Below are positions 13,371 through 25,370 of a stretch of DNA of 64,000 nt, piece after piece; position 1 is the stretch's first letter, and every line of letters starts with the position of its first letter. Below the pieces are notes generated by a model. The model was given only the letters and a program-made list of their open reading frames with translations, was not told where the DNA came from and did not search any database. A program made the position numbers and the translations under genes. The DNA is taken from assembly GCF_024139115.2 (NCBI RefSeq), contig NW_026943277.1, positions 496,001 through 560,000 on the forward strand. Reading direction: 5' to 3'. This DNA is from Armigeres subalbatus (lineage: Eukaryota; Arthropoda; Insecta; Diptera; Culicidae).

Positions 13371-16300
13371 TTTGCCCAGCTCAACAAGCAATGATTTCCA
13401 CATTTGAAGTTTGTCTTCCACCCAAAAGTCCAAATCAAGAGAAGTCCCTAGGGACTCCCTTTACCCCACTGTGAACCCTATTGAGTGGAGATCTCAACAA
13501 GTCCTTTCTTATGAAGAGATTCGCCGCTGCGGTTGAGGCGCTCCGATCAATCGTACTACTAGAATTGGAAGATTATATAATTGCAGATGGCGTCCCCCTT
13601 GCGGATGTCATAGTATCCTTCATGTTACCTTAGTTGCCTTTATAGGCAGTTAGCTGCAGGGAGATCATGCTAGGGTTGGCACTTGTGTGGCCAGAGCGTG
13701 ATTAGCGTTAGTCAAATACCTATGCTTTATCTGAACCAACTTCCACCCGGTAGGCAAAACTAAGTGGCACGCTTAAAATAGCGTGCTAAAAAGGCCGGCA
13801 TGGTTTTATGGGACTGAAAACAGTACACCCACCGTTTTAAGTTGTTGCCATCCGGCTTTTCTAACAGAGGAAAATGGCATGGCTGCCTGCCCGCGCTTTC
13901 ACAAGTCATCAATAGCCACAAACGCTGCTAATGACGTGCCTGCCAGAATTTTAATTGATTCATCATTGGATAGTTAATGCAAAAGTGTAAGATAAGATCC
14001 GATTCGCGTGATTAATATCTAATTAGCTTGGACCCAGCAGCCAAAGTACAGGTGCTATATGTGTCAAACCGATGTAGGTGAAAATCCAATACCTTGAATA
14101 ACTACAGTGCCACTAGCGTTCTAGTACTAATGTTTCTACTCATTGGTCTCAATTTATCAATGCGCTACTGAGCGCTCCCAGATTGTAATTCATTTAGCCG
14201 ACTAGCCAATTTAACTGACGTTGACGACTATCGATGTTATGATGTTGCTCTGCTCTTAAAATGCCACATTCCTTAGTTTGCAATTTTTGTTAGAAGTTTC
14301 GTTGGAAAATTTGTTTTGAATCTGTTTGACTGTATACTATGTGATGTTCATGAGCATAATATAACTTCTGTTGAAACGGGAAAATATGACAATATGACAA
14401 TGATCCTTGTATAACATCTGACACGATTCTAAAACCCCACCAGAAACAGGTAAAGCAGCAACTGTATGAAATCGGCCCACCAGTAAGATTGATGCCATTT
14501 TTGCTTTCCGTTCTGCCTTCAAGCTAAGCATCCAGCAGCCATTCAGCGCACATGTTGACGATCATCATCCGCCTTCTGTTCTGCTTTGAATGGCAAACCT
14601 ATACAGTGTGGGTGCTGATGGTGCAGGAATTTGAAAAATCCTCATTTAATGAAAGTTTCATTATCTGCAACTATGTACGCTGGAGTCTGGCGAAGTGGGT
14701 GGGCGAGGTGAATAGGAGAAGCATGACGGTGGCGCGGCGAAGCGTAGGCATTCAAATGAGCGTCTGCAAAAAATGTCACAACGATGGATCGATATTGTTG
14801 GAACGTGAAAACGGTGTTTGAGCACGTCAAACGGCTACTATCAAGATTTAGTAATGAACCTCCGTTTGTTCCAGTTTTGCTGTGCGCAAAATGTTCTCAC
14901 GTTTGCTTTAAACGATGTAACAACCGTTGTGTTGATTATTACAAACTTATCGAGAAAGTAGAACGATTCATAATTTAGTACATAGTCCTTCCTAGAAAGT
15001 AGTTGCATTTGGTCAGCGATGGTTACAAATTGTAATGGAATTTTAAGTTCCCCCAGGAAAAGATATCCTTGGGGTAGAGTAAATCAAATTTGTATTAACC
15101 TCCTGTGTAGATACATGATTGGGTGTTTTCATTGTTCACGCATTTTTATTATTGCAAAAATGACAACGTTTGGATGCTAAATTTATTTATTTATTTAATT
15201 CATTTAAACAGTAACATAAGACCACAGTCTTTTCAAATTGTTACATAAGCTTTCGTTAACGTTAACATGACAATGTAAAGTTCAAGTCATATTTTCATGT
15301 ATTTTTTTTTTTATGGATTTGGTTTTATTTTCAATGGGGAATTTATTTGGCTGGTTTCAAGCTTTCATACCATATCTCATTGCGACCGGAAAATCAACTA
15401 CTAGTTGATATTGCTCTAACGACTGCTTCTTACATTATCGCTGCGAAAGTTATACATCGTGCAGTCATGTTTCGATACGTCCTGTCCAGTCATCGGCCTT
15501 GTATTTTATACAATCACTGAGAGGGGATTCCCTACTGAACCATCGCTTGTAGTCAAACGTTTTACAGATGACGTCAATCCGATCTATGAGTTGAAGATTG
15601 ATTCCACATTTGACAGTTAGTCATATGCCTGCATGCTTTTAGCACGGGATCGAAAACACAGGGGGCAGCCAGATGTGTTAAGCAAATGAAATCAAAAGTA
15701 TTCAGTTTCAGGAATTTGTGAAAATTGATCCTCCTGGCACTCGGTTGTTTTGACCAATGAGAGTACATAAAAATAGTCTCATTTGGCCTCATTGGAAGTG
15801 CTGATGACGATGCAAGAATAACAACAACAACAAATGCCCACCGAAAAAAACCGTCAATTTTTCGTCTCCGGGTCTCATCCTTCGGGAAATGGCTGGATGG
15901 ACCGAGTCGCTGAGCTACGTCAGTTCCATGTCGGCGATGGCGGCGGCGAGGACAACAACAATGGCTCATATAGCAACTGCGATACGACCCCAAAAATAGC
16001 CCATCATCACCAAACCGAGTGGAAAACGCCGATGACGACGATGATGATGGCGTGTGCCATAGAATCCAATTCAGTGTAGTTTCGAACATCGGGAGATTAT
16101 GTTTCAGCAGGTTTCCATCATCGACCATCCAGACGGATGCGTTTTCATGTTGTTGCCAACAACCAACCCCATTCTCCCGACAGTACGTGAATACCGAATG
16201 TTGCGTTGTTACCATGTGTGAGAACTACTGAGCTGGAAAGCACAAATTTAGAGGATGCTGATTTCCATACTCTCGGATGAATAAGCTGACTAAATATGCT

Positions 16301-17533
16301 GACGCAAGGAAAGGACTTTGAGAAGTCGGTGGGGGCGTGCTGGATTTTGCTTTGTATTGATGATAAATGTGGGGCGTTTGATTTGAATAATTCAAGCATG
16401 ATTTTTCAAACGGTTATACGTCCATAAAAGAGACATTTTGTATGTATTCTTTACCATTTACCACAAAACCATAGACAGGTTAAGATCGAAAAACAATAAG
16501 CTTGCCCAGCGTATAAAAAAAAGTAAAATTGCTAATCATTTTCGATACATTTCCAGTCACTTATCTTGTGTAATGGAAACGAGATGTAGTTTTTCATGTT
16601 GATTATATTACAATGTTGCGAATATTAAAATTCTCATATCTCATGCATGAATCAAATCGCGAGCTAAAACCCACTGAACTCATGGCCCAGATAATCGTTC
16701 ATTATTCGTTTCGCAATATCGTTATGAATAAATTAATTTGATAATTCAAATATTCTTTTACCAGAACTCCACCGTATAAGAATGACCCCCTGAGGTCATC
16801 TAGACTTTCTGATATTAGAGCGCTGAACTTTCGGAAATTAGCATTATTCTGCACAATTTGAGTTGTTGCATCCCCAATTATGGCTGACTGCTCATTAAAA
16901 TAGTTGGGGCAAAGTTTTTTTTAGGTTTATGTCGCTTGCCACCGATAGTGCTTTTTTATTCTCACGAAGTTAAATGAGCAGACCAAAAAAGGAACTAAAA
17001 TATTGATCCGATAGATTTGTGCTGCTGACTTGGTTCCTTGCCGGCGCTGTTGCCGCCGAGCTAGCTCGCCGTGTTTCCATTTGCAGCGTGTTTCCTTCTC
17101 TAGGTTATGATGAGCAGAATCGAGAATTCCCAAACGCGGATTCTATAGTTGGTAAGGTGTTTCATTCTGTTTTTTTTTTATCTCCACAGCACCCGTGTTC
17201 CCTCGTAGCGAGCGCAGTATTCGGAATAAATAGTTTGTTTGGCTAGCTTCCAAATTGTTTCCACTTGAAAACTATTATCCAGGTCAATGATCGGCATTTG
17301 TTCTTTCCCCCACGGGAAAACTTTTCCGGGGTGCTTATTTTTGCCTTGGCTTCTCTCAGTTTTTTTATAGATTTTTCTTTCATTAATTCTTTTACAAACC
17401 AAGTTCGCTATGCCAATGAGAAAGCAACTAATGATTTTTTTTCTCTCCCCATCGTTTCCATCTTCGTTTTTCTTTCCCCGTTCTATCTTCGCTGTCCGAA
17501 TTATGAAAACCCCCGATGTTCGGAAAACCGCAG
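13371..17533. other. Upstream non-coding sequence before exon 2
   Basis: There is no recognised gene. The 213-codon open frame on the minus strand (15574-16215) is compositionally odd (Ser and His/Arg/Cys runs from simple repeats) and has no known domain. A fragment near 14106-14130 (GCCACTAGCGTTCTAGTACT) is shared in inverse with 37783-37808, so it is a dispersed repeat. The stretch is either a Syx1A intron or the 5' region; the first exon was searched for by its expected MTKDRLAAL-type start and not seen. Confidence 0.5.
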
Positions 17534-17714
17534 GCACAGAGCGACGATGAGGACATGCCGGAAGATGTGGCCGTGCCGGTGGAGGGCAGCTTTATGGAGG
17601 ATTTTTTCAACGAGGTGGAAGAGATCCGTATCATGATCGACAAAATCCAGGCGAACGTGGAGGAGGTGAAGAAAAAGCACAGTGCCATTCTGTCGGCCCC
17701 ACAGTCAGATGAGA
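17534..17714 (+). CDS. Syx1A: Syntaxin-1A exon 2 (N-terminal region and helix Ha)
   Basis: The exon encodes 60 codons plus one base. It begins AQSDDED, matching the Drosophila sequence that follows the first-exon residues, and continues through an acidic stretch into [13 protein letters not shown] and the [15 protein letters not shown] end of helix Ha of the autoinhibitory Habc domain. The acceptor is CAG at 17531-17533 after a T-rich tract; the donor is GTAAGT at 17715. An ATG at 17516 opens the same frame (MFGKPQ), but it lies on the intron side of the acceptor and the extra residues do not resemble any syntaxin start. The true start is therefore inferred to be in an upstream exon. A retained-intron start at 17516 is the alternative. 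Confidence 0.92.
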
Positions 17715-18644
17715 GTAAGTCTAAATTTTGGATTGTTTTTGTTGAGTTTTTTTTTCGGATGAATATTTGTGTGCTTGTTAAATGAGGAAACTGTGCCAAT
17801 GGATCGGTCGGCGGCAAATCAGTTTAGATTATAAAGATTTTGGAAATTTGGGAATTTGGGCATTATGTCACTTCGGAATTAAGGAATTCAGAAGTTTCAA
17901 AGCTTAGGATGTTAGAAAATTGGGAATTTAGGAATTAGGAAGTTTGGAAATTTAGGAAATTAGAATGTTACATTTTTGGAATTTTTCAATTTTCGAATCT
18001 TGGGAATTGGAAATTTTGGAGCATAGGAATTTGGGTATTAAGAAATTGAGGAATTTAAGAACTCAAGAGCTTAGGGAAATTAATAATTTAGGAAATTGGG
18101 AATTTAGGTATTTCAGAATTTAGGAATTGAGAAACTAGCAGTTGAGGAATTAAGAAATTTAGGAATTTGAAGGAGGAGTTGAGGAATTCTGGAATTTAGG
18201 TGTTCACGAATTTTGATATTTAAGAATTGATGAAATTAGAAATTCGGGTATTGAGGTATTAATGAATTAAGGACTTTGGGAAATTAGCAGTTGAATTAAG
18301 GGATTTAAGAATTCAAAAGTTAAGGACGTGAAGAATTTATTAATTTAGGAATTTTAGAACTAAGAAATTTAGGGATATAGGAATATAGGCATTTAGTAAT
18401 TTGAGAATTTATGAATTGAAGAATTCAGAAATTTTAAAATTCGAGGATATAGGCATTTAGGAATTTAGGAATGAAAATTTAGTAATTAAGGAATTTACGG
18501 TTTTTAGATTTCTGGAATTTGGAATCTGGGAATTGAAAAGTTGAGGCGGAATTGAGAAGTGAGGAGTAAGAATTCAGGAAATTAGAAATATGGAAATTAA
18601 TAATTTTAAAAATTTTGGAATTTGGGAATTTAGAAATTTAAGAA

Positions 18645-18928
18645 TGGGTTTCCAGTAGCCTTGCGAGCGAAGGCGTAGGATTGCCAATCCGGAGATAGCG
18701 AGTTTGATTCTCGGTCCGGTCTAAGATGTTTTCGGGTTGGAAACTTTCTCGACTCCCTGGGCATAGTGTATCCATTGTACTTGCCACACAAGATACATAC
18801 TAATGCAATGGCGGGCCTAGAAAAGCTTTCAATTAATAACTGAGGAAATGCTAATAGAATACTAAGTTGAAAAGCAGGCCAAGTTCCAGTTGGAATGTAT
18901 ATCCAAGATCCATATAAGAAGAAGATTA
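18645..18928 (+). mobile_element. tRNA-derived SINE (Feilai-like, subfamily with CCAGTAGCC head)
   Basis: The head has a tRNA-like segment with a B-box-like GTTTGATTC near 18700; the body has CTCGACTCCCTGGGCAT and a TAATAACTGAGGAAA block; the tail is an AAG repeat (about 18915-18925). It matches the copy at 32116-32392 almost throughout. It sits inside the satellite intron, so it inserted after the array formed. Confidence 0.8.
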
Positions 18929-19547
18929 GATTATAAATAATTGAAAAAAAAAATTGGAATTTAGGAACTTAGGAATTAATGAATTTAGGAGTTTCAAAGC
19001 ATAGGATATTAGAAAATTTGGATTAGGAAAATTAGAAATTTTGAAATGTTAAAATTATTGAATTTTGCAATTTTGGAAGTGAGAGGAAAATTGAGGAGCA
19101 TAGGAATTTGGGAATGGAGGAATTGAGGGATTGAGCTTAGAAAATTCAAAATTTAAGAATTCAGGAATTAAGGTATTTGAGAATTTAGGAACTCCGAAGT
19201 TTAGGAACTTAGGAATTCAGGGGTTGAGGAATTAAGAAATTTTGGAATTGGGGAGTTAAGGATTTCTAGGATTTTAAGAATTTAGGAATTTGGAATCTGG
19301 GAATTAAGGAGTTGAGGAGTTTAAGATTTCAGGAATTCAGAAATATAAAAATAAAGGCTTTTAGAAATTTTGGTATTTTGAAATTGAGGAATTCAAGTAT
19401 TCAGGAATTGAGTAATTTGAATTTTAGGCATTTATAAATTTAGAAATTCAAGAATTTAACAATTTAGAATAATAATTTAGGAATTTGGGGTTTTATATTC
19501 AGAATTTAGAAATTTAGGGAATTTCGAAATTCTGTAACCAGAAATTT

Positions 19548-19595
19548 CCTGTCGATCCCACAGTCAGGTAACAGTAAGTCAACATTTGGATTGGG
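19548..19595 (+). pseudogene. Decayed copy of the exon 2 end and its splice donor
   Basis: CCTGTCGATCCCACAGTCAG, then GTAACAGTAAGTCAACATTT and GGATTG, closely follows the real junction at 17689-17735 (CTGTCGGCCCCACAGTCAG, then ATGAGAGTAAGTC and AAATTTTGGATTG). About 25 bases of exon, the whole donor AGTAAGTC and about 15 bases of intron are recognisable, with a few substitutions and one gap. It lies 1.86 kb into the intron within the array. It shows that the array grew partly by duplicating a block that began in exon 2. The donor hexamer is intact and could act as a decoy. Confidence 0.7.
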
Positions 19596-20515
19596 AGAAA
19601 CTTTGGGATTTTAGGATTTAAGGAATTTAGAGTTTTTCGAGCTCAGGATATTAGAGAATTAGGATTTTAGAAAAAAGAAATTTTAGGAATTTGAAAATTT
19701 TGGAATGGTAAAATTTCAGAATTTTGGATCTATGCAATTTTGGAATTTTGGTAATAAGAAGTTTGGAATATTATTGGAATTAGAAGTTTGGGAATTTAAG
19801 AATTTAGTATATAGGAAATTAAAATATTTGAGAATTTAGGAATTGAGAAGCTTAGGAACTCAGGAGATGAGGAATTCATGAATTAAGGGGTTTGGAAATT
19901 AAGGACCTGAAGAATTTAGGAATTCAGGAATTAAGAATGTCAAGAATTTGGAAATTTATGAACTTAATAATTTGGAATTAAGGAGTTGATGAATTCTGGA
20001 ATTAAGGAATATTGATTTTTAAGAATTGTTAAAATTAAGAATTTGAGTATTAAAGAAATAATTAATAACGCCTTTTGGAAATTAGCGAACTGAGCAGTTG
20101 AGGAATTAAATAAGGAATTTGGGAATTCAGGTATTTAAAAGTTTAAGAATTGAAGAATTTATTCATTCAGAAATTTGGGAATTCAGGTATTTAAAAGTTT
20201 AAGAATTGAAGAGTTTATTCATTTAGAAATTCAAGAATTCGTAAATATAGGAATTCATGAATTTGGGAATTTAAGAATTTAGTTATTGAGAAATTGTGGA
20301 GTTTAGGAATTCAGGAATTAAGAAATATGGCATTTTGGAATTTCAGGAATTTTGGAATTAAAAAATTGAGGGATTTAGGCGCGGGGTTCTTTTGATTCCG
20401 GGAGCTACTTTGTATTTTTTATTTTCTGAAAAATATAAACGAAAAAGCTACATAATTTGAAACAGAAAGATGCCATCCAACTATCAACAAGACACCTGAA
20501 TGATGATAATGGCAT

Positions 20516-20704
20516 ATTCCGAACATGACTCATATTCTGAACACTTGCTTTTAATCTGCCATTTTGGCTTTATTCGTGTAATTTTCTCGATAAGATCTTG
20601 AATTTGTTTGTAATCTTGATCCTCAGCACGGAAAATCTATGAAAGTTTTAGTTTTAGCTTTTGACAAAAACGCCAGTGTTTTCAATATGAGTCATCTTCG
20701 GAAT
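20516..20704. mobile_element. Fold-back (MITE-like) island within the satellite intron
   Basis: ATTCCGAACATGACTCATAT (from 20516) and its complement ATATGAGTCATCTTCGGAAT (ending 20704) form 30-bp arms with three or so mismatches around about 130 bp of unique DNA. It interrupts the array and has no coding frame. Confidence 0.7.
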
Positions 20705-21010
20705 TTGAGTCAAAACAGTGGTATTAAGGATTTAAGTAGAATTAGGTGTTAAGAAATTACGGAATTTAAAATTTAGAGAGATGTTGGAAAAGTTTTTATG
20801 CCCAATTTGGAAGTGAAGAACTGGGTGATTTGAGAATTTCGGTATTTAGAAATTAAGGAATGAAAGCAAATTTAAATTGCATTTTTATTCTGCAACTCAG
20901 CCAATACGAAAACTACTTAATTTTTTGGTTAATATCTTGGCTGTGCACTTTGCACAGCACATGCATCGAAATGAACAAATTGATATGAAATTTGCGAAAA
21001 AGAATTCACG

Positions 21011-21083
21011 TGTCTTGGAGGGACTCGAACACTCAACCTCCTACTCTCTAGATAGGCGTGATAACCCCTACACAACAAAACTA
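21011..21083 (-). tRNA. tRNA-like segment (tRNA pseudogene or SINE head)
   Basis: On the minus strand there is an A-box-like TAGTTTTGTTGTGTAGGGG, an anticodon-type hairpin with stem CCTAT/GTAGG and a 7-base loop CTAGAGA, and a T-arm with loop TTCGAGT and stem GAGTG/CCCTC (one mismatch). The acceptor stem pairs poorly, so a functional tRNA is unlikely. It lies in the satellite intron. It is probably a tRNA-derived SINE head. Confidence 0.45.
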
Positions 21084-21693
21084 CGTAAAGGTCACGTTTG
21101 CGGAAAAGCAATTTAAGAATTCAGGCTTTCAGAAATTTAGGAATCAGGGATTTAGATATTTAGAAATTCAGGAATCTAGAGATTGAGGAGTAGAGAAATT
21201 TAAGAATTAAGTAATTTACGAATTCAGGAATTTAAAAATTTTAAAGCTTAGGAACGTAAGAATTGCCTAGTTAAGGAATTTAAGAATTCAGAAATTTGGG
21301 TATTTAAGAACTTTGGAATTAAGGAATTTAGGTATTAAGGAGTTTAGGAGTTTAGGAATTTTGGCATTTTGGAACTTAGGAATTTGAAAATTCAGGAATT
21401 TAGGAATTTGAGAACTTAAGTGTTTAGTAATTAAGAAATTGAGGAGTTGAGAAATTTAGGAATTGAGTTTAAGAATTCAGGAATCTAGGAATTTGGAAAC
21501 TGAGGAATTGAGGAATTAAGGAATTTAGGTGTTTAGTGATTAATGAATTAAGGAATTCAAAAACTGAGGAGTTTTGGATTTTAAGACATTCAAAGTTCAT
21601 TAATTTAGGAATTCAGTGATTTAGGAACTTTGAAATTTGGGAGTTTAAGAATTCAGGAGTGTAGAAATTTAGGAAATTAGAAGTTTTTAGGAC

Positions 21694-22265
21694 AAAGGAA
21701 TTAAGGAATTAAGGAATTAAGGAATCAAGGAATTAAGGAATTAAGGAATTAAGGAATTAAGGAATTAAGGAATTAAGGAATTAAGGAATTAAGGAATTAA
21801 GGAATTAAGGAATTAAGGAATTAAGGAATTGAAGGAATTATGGGAATTGGGGTGAATTAAAGGAATTGAGGAATTAAGGAATTAGGAATTACGAAATTAG
21901 AATTAAGGAATTAAGGAATTAAGGAATTACGAACTAAGGAATTAAGGAATTAAGGAATTGAATTAAGGAATTAATTGAATTGAACCACGAACTCAAGGAA
22001 CTGAATTAAGGAATTAGAATTACGAACTGAAGGAATTATGAACCACGAACCAGGAATTAAGGAATTAAGGAATTAAGGAACCATTAAGGAATTGAACCAC
22101 GGAACCAGGGTGAATTAAGGAATTAAGGAACTATGAACCAAGGAATTAAGGAACTTAAGGAACCATGAACCAAGGAATTAAGGAATTAAGAATTAAGGAA
22201 TTAAGGAATTAAGGAATTAGGAACTACGAACCATGAACCATTAAGGAATTAAGGAATTAAGAACC
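21694..22265. repeat. Homogeneous 8-bp satellite, (GGAATTAA)n
   Basis: The unit GGAATTAA is repeated almost perfectly from about 21694 to 21832 and then with increasing interruptions (GAACCATGAACCA variants) to about 22265. It is the same strand and word type as the degenerate flank, so it looks like a locally re-amplified part of the older array. Confidence 0.95.
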
Positions 22266-24085
22266 ATGAATTATGAAACCAAGAAACTAGAAATTAAGAA
22301 ATTAAGAATTACCAAGAAATAAGAAACTAAGAATTAAGAAATTAAGAAATTAAGAAATTAAGAAATTAAGAAATTAAAGAAATTAAGGAATTAAGAAATT
22401 AAGAAATTAAGAAATTAAGAAAATTAAGAAATTAAGAAATTAAGAAATTAAGAAATTAAAATTAAGAAATTAAGAAATTAAGAAATTAAGAAATTAGGAA
22501 ATTAAGAAATTATGAAATTAGTAAATTAAGAAATTAGGAATTAAGAAATTAAGAAATTAAGAAATTAAGAAATTAAGAAATTAAGAAATTAAGAAATTAA
22601 GAAATTAAGAAATTAAGAAAATTGGAAATTAAGAAATTAAGAAATTAAGAAAATTGGAAATTAAGAAATTAAGAAATTAAGAAATTAAGAAAGTAAGAAA
22701 TTAAGAAATTGAAATTAAGAAATTAAGAAATTAAGAAATTAAGAAATTGAAATTAAGAAATTAAGAAATTAAAATTAAGAAATTAAGAAATTAAGAAATT
22801 AAGAAATTAAGAAATTAAGAAATTAAGAAATTGAAATTGAAATTGAAATTAAGAAATTAAGAAATTGAGAAATTAAGAAATTAAGAAATTAAGAAATTAA
22901 GAAATTAAGAAATTAAGAAATTAAGAAAAATTAGAAATTAAGAAATTAAGAAATTAAGAAATTAAGAAATTAAGAAATTAAGAAATTAAGAAATTAAGAA
23001 ATTAAGAAATTAAGAAATTAAGAAATTAAGAAATTAAGAAATTAAGAAATTAAGAAATTAAGAAATTAAGAAACTAGGAAATTAAGAAATTAAGTAATTA
23101 AGAAATTAAGAAATTAAGAAATTAAGAAATTAAGAAATTGAGAATTAAGAATTAAGAAATTAAGAAATTAAGAAATTAAGAATTAAGAAATTAAGAAATT
23201 AAGAAATTAAGAAATTGGAAATTAAGAAACAAGAAATTAAGAAATTAAGAAATTAAGAAATTAAGAAATTAAGAAATTAAGAAATTAAGAAATTAAGAAA
23301 TTAAGGAAATTAAGAAATTAAGAAATTGAAGAAATTAAGGAATTGAAATTGAAATTAAGAAATTAAGAAATTAAGAAATTAAGAAATTAAGAATTAAGAA
23401 ATTAAGAAATTAAGAAATTGAAATTAAGAAATTAAGAAATTAAGAAATTGAAATTAAGAAATTAAGAAATTAAGAAATTAAGAAATTAAGAAATTAAGAA
23501 ATTAAGAAATTAAGAAATTAAGAAATTAAGAAATTAAGAAATTAAGAAATTAAGAAATTAAGAAATTAAGAAATTAAGAAATTAAGAAATTAAGGAATTA
23601 AGAAATTAAGAAATTAAGAAATTAAGAAATTAAGAAATTAAGAAATTAAGAAATTAAGAAATTAAGAAATTAAAAATTAAAAATTCAAAATTAAGAAATT
23701 AAGAAATTAAGAAATTAAGAAATTAAGAAATTAAGAAATTAAGAAATTAAGAAATTAAGAAATTAAGAAATTAAGAAATTAAGAAATTAAGAAATTAAGA
23801 AATTAAGAAATTAAGAAATTAAGAAATTAAGAAATTAAGAAATTAAGAAATTAAGAAATTAAGAAATTAAGAAATTAAGAAATTAAGAAATTAAGAAATT
23901 AAGAAATTGAGAAATTAAGAAATTAAGAAATTAAGAAATTAAGAAATTAAGAAATTAAGAAATTAAGAAATTAAGAAATTAAGAAATTAAGAAATTAAGA
24001 AATTAAGAAATTAAGAAATTAAGAAATTAAGAAATTACGAAATTACGAAATTAAGAAATTAAGAAATTAAGAAATTAAGGAATTG
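22266..24085. repeat. Homogeneous 8-bp satellite, (AAGAAATT)n
   Basis: About 1.8 kb of near-perfect AAGAAATT units, roughly 225 copies, with occasional slippage variants (GAAATTG, extra A, a dropped base). It differs by one base from the adjoining AAGGAATT block, so a variant unit was amplified separately. Such a block is prone to replication slippage, and its real length may differ from the assembly. Confidence 0.97.
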
Positions 24086-24860
24086 AGGAATTGAGGAATT
24101 AAGAAATTAAGGAACTATGGAACTAAGGAATTGAGGAATTAATGAACTAAGAATTGAGGAATTGATAAATTATTTAGGAATTCAGAAATTTAGAAATTCC
24201 GGTTCTAGAGATAACCCAGCGCCGGGCTGCAAATTTCTTAAACAAAGATAAAAAAGAAATTCAGGTAGGAATTTTGGAGTTTAGGATTTTAGCAATTTAG
24301 AAATTTTGGAATGTAGAATTTAAAGAATCATGGAATTTAGGAATTTTGGAAATAAGAAATTTCGAAATATTGAAAAAAGGATTTAGAAATTTTATAATTT
24401 TGGAAATTAGGGAGTCAAGAGCATAGAAATTTCGGAATTTAGGGACTTTAGAGAAATTTTGGAATACTGAGATCAAGAATTTTGAAATTTAGGGCATTGG
24501 GAAATTTAGGAATTGAGAAGTTAAGGAATTTGGAATTGAGGAATTTGGAAATTGAGGAATTTGGAAATTGAGGAACTTATGGATTTCGTAATCGAGCAAT
24601 TTAGGTATTTGAAAATTGAAGAACTTATGGATTTAGGATTCAGAAATTCAGAAATTTTATTAGGAATTTTATTTAGGAATTCTGGTATTTTGGTATTTGG
24701 GAATTTATTTAGATTTTCAGGAATTTATGAACTTAGGAATAAAGGAATTAGACAATTTATAAATTTGGGTTTTGAAGATTTTGGATTTCAAGAATTTAGG
24801 AATTTAGGCAATTTGGAATTTAAGAATTGCGGAATCTTGGAGTTTGGGTATTCAGAATTT
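24086..24860. repeat. Degenerate tandem array, downstream flank
   Basis: This is the same GGAATTTA/GGAATTGAGG word family as before the homogeneous core, now degenerate again, running to about 100 bp before exon 3. The symmetrical layout (degenerate, homogeneous, degenerate) is typical of satellite arrays that homogenise from the centre. One tiny retroposon sits at 24200-24254. Confidence 0.85.
24200..24254 (+). mobile_element. Second copy of the very short retroposon
   Basis: CGGTTCTAGAGATAACCCAG, then CGCCGGGCTGCAAATTTCTT and AAACAAAGATAAAAA, matches the element at 38838 position for position: a GAGA start, CAGC, CGGGCTG, a TCTT block, AAAGAY and an A tail. AGAAATTC flanks it (24192-24199 and 24255-24262), although the surrounding satellite is itself rich in such words, so that duplication is less certain. 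Confidence 0.65.
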
Positions 24861-24960
24861 TAAACATAGGGTCAAAATTATTTCGTAATATAGCACACAG
24901 TGTTCATACCTACCAGCATTCGCGCACCGACCCAAGAGTGATTATTTTTCTGTCCCACAG

Positions 24961-25034
24961 AAACCAAACAGGAACTCGAAGACCTAATGGCCGATATCAA
25001 AAAAACTGCCAACAGAGTAAGAGGGAAGCTCAAG
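24961..25034 (+). CDS. Syx1A: Syntaxin-1A exon 3 (Ha-Hb region)
   Basis: The exon has 74 bases. With the base carried over from exon 2 it gives 25 codons, [20 protein letters not shown] and RGKLK, essentially the invariant start of helix Hb in insect syntaxin-1A. The acceptor is CCCACAG at 24954-24960 after a pyrimidine tract; the donor is GTAAGC at 25035. The exon follows directly on the 7-kb tandem-repeat intron: the first unique sequence lies only about 100 bases upstream, so the branch point must sit close to the array edge. Confidence 0.95.
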
Positions 25035-25095
25035 GTAAGCACGGAATACCGTCTTCGAAATCTCAAACCACTAACCGTTCCGTTCCGTTCCTCAG

Positions 25096-25279
25096 GGTAT
25101 CGAACAGAACATTGAGCAGGAGGAGCAGACGAACAAGTCCAATGCCGATCTTAGGATACGGAAGACACAGCACTCGGCGCTGTCACGCAAATTCGTCGAG
25201 GTGATGACCGAGTACAACCGGACCCAGACTGACTACCGAGAGCGGTGCAAAGGAAGAATACAACGACAATTGGAAATTA
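25096..25279 (+). CDS. Syx1A: Syntaxin-1A exon 4 (helices Hb-Hc)
   Basis: The exon has 184 bases, encoding 61 codons plus one base from [11 protein letters not shown] to the RIQRQLEI end. It holds the [20 protein letters not shown] segment and the family signature [13 protein letters not shown] of helix Hc. Helices Hb and Hc form the Habc bundle that folds back on the SNARE helix in closed syntaxin and binds Unc18. The acceptor is CTCAG at 25091-25095; the donor is GTAAGT at 25280. The preceding intron is only 61 bp, typical of constitutive insect splicing. Confidence 0.96.
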
Positions 25280-25370
25280 GTAAGTGACCCGTGATTTCCT
25301 GTCCGTCCCGGGCGAGCTTCTAACTTGTACCGGCGTCGTCGTCGACGACTATGTTCGTTTATCTTTGCAG

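Larger units (their letters stand above)
17828..21690. repeat. Degenerate tandem array, GGAATTTA-type words (intron after exon 2)
   Basis: The first half of the exon 2-3 intron is a diverged array of short words such as AGGAATTT, AGAAATTT and AAGGAATT, roughly 8-10 bp apart, with all words on one strand. Longer phrases recur (a GTTTCAAAGC-TTAGGATRTTAGA motif near 17894 and 18989, a variant near 19630), so larger blocks were also duplicated. The array is interrupted by a SINE (18645-18928), a decayed exon-end copy (19548-19595), a fold-back (20516-20704) and a tRNA-like segment (21011-21083). There is no coding potential. Confidence 0.9.

Noticed and set aside
15574..16215. 213-codon open frame on the minus strand
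   Set aside because: Composition reflects simple GAT/GAC and GCC runs; no domain, no paralogue in the window, and the plus strand is equally open in places.
17516..17533. ATG at 17516 as the start of syntaxin-1A (MFGKPQ...)
   Set aside because: It lies upstream of a good acceptor (CAG 17531-17533), and the residues after the acceptor match the family exactly at a known exon border. The start is inferred to be in an upstream exon.
21011..21083. Functional tRNA gene
   Set aside because: The T-arm and anticodon arm are recognisable, but the acceptor stem pairs poorly and the T-stem has a mismatch; a pseudogene or SINE head is more likely.
21694..24085. CRISPR-like repeat array
   Set aside because: Uniform 8-bp units without spacers in a eukaryotic intron; this is a simple satellite.
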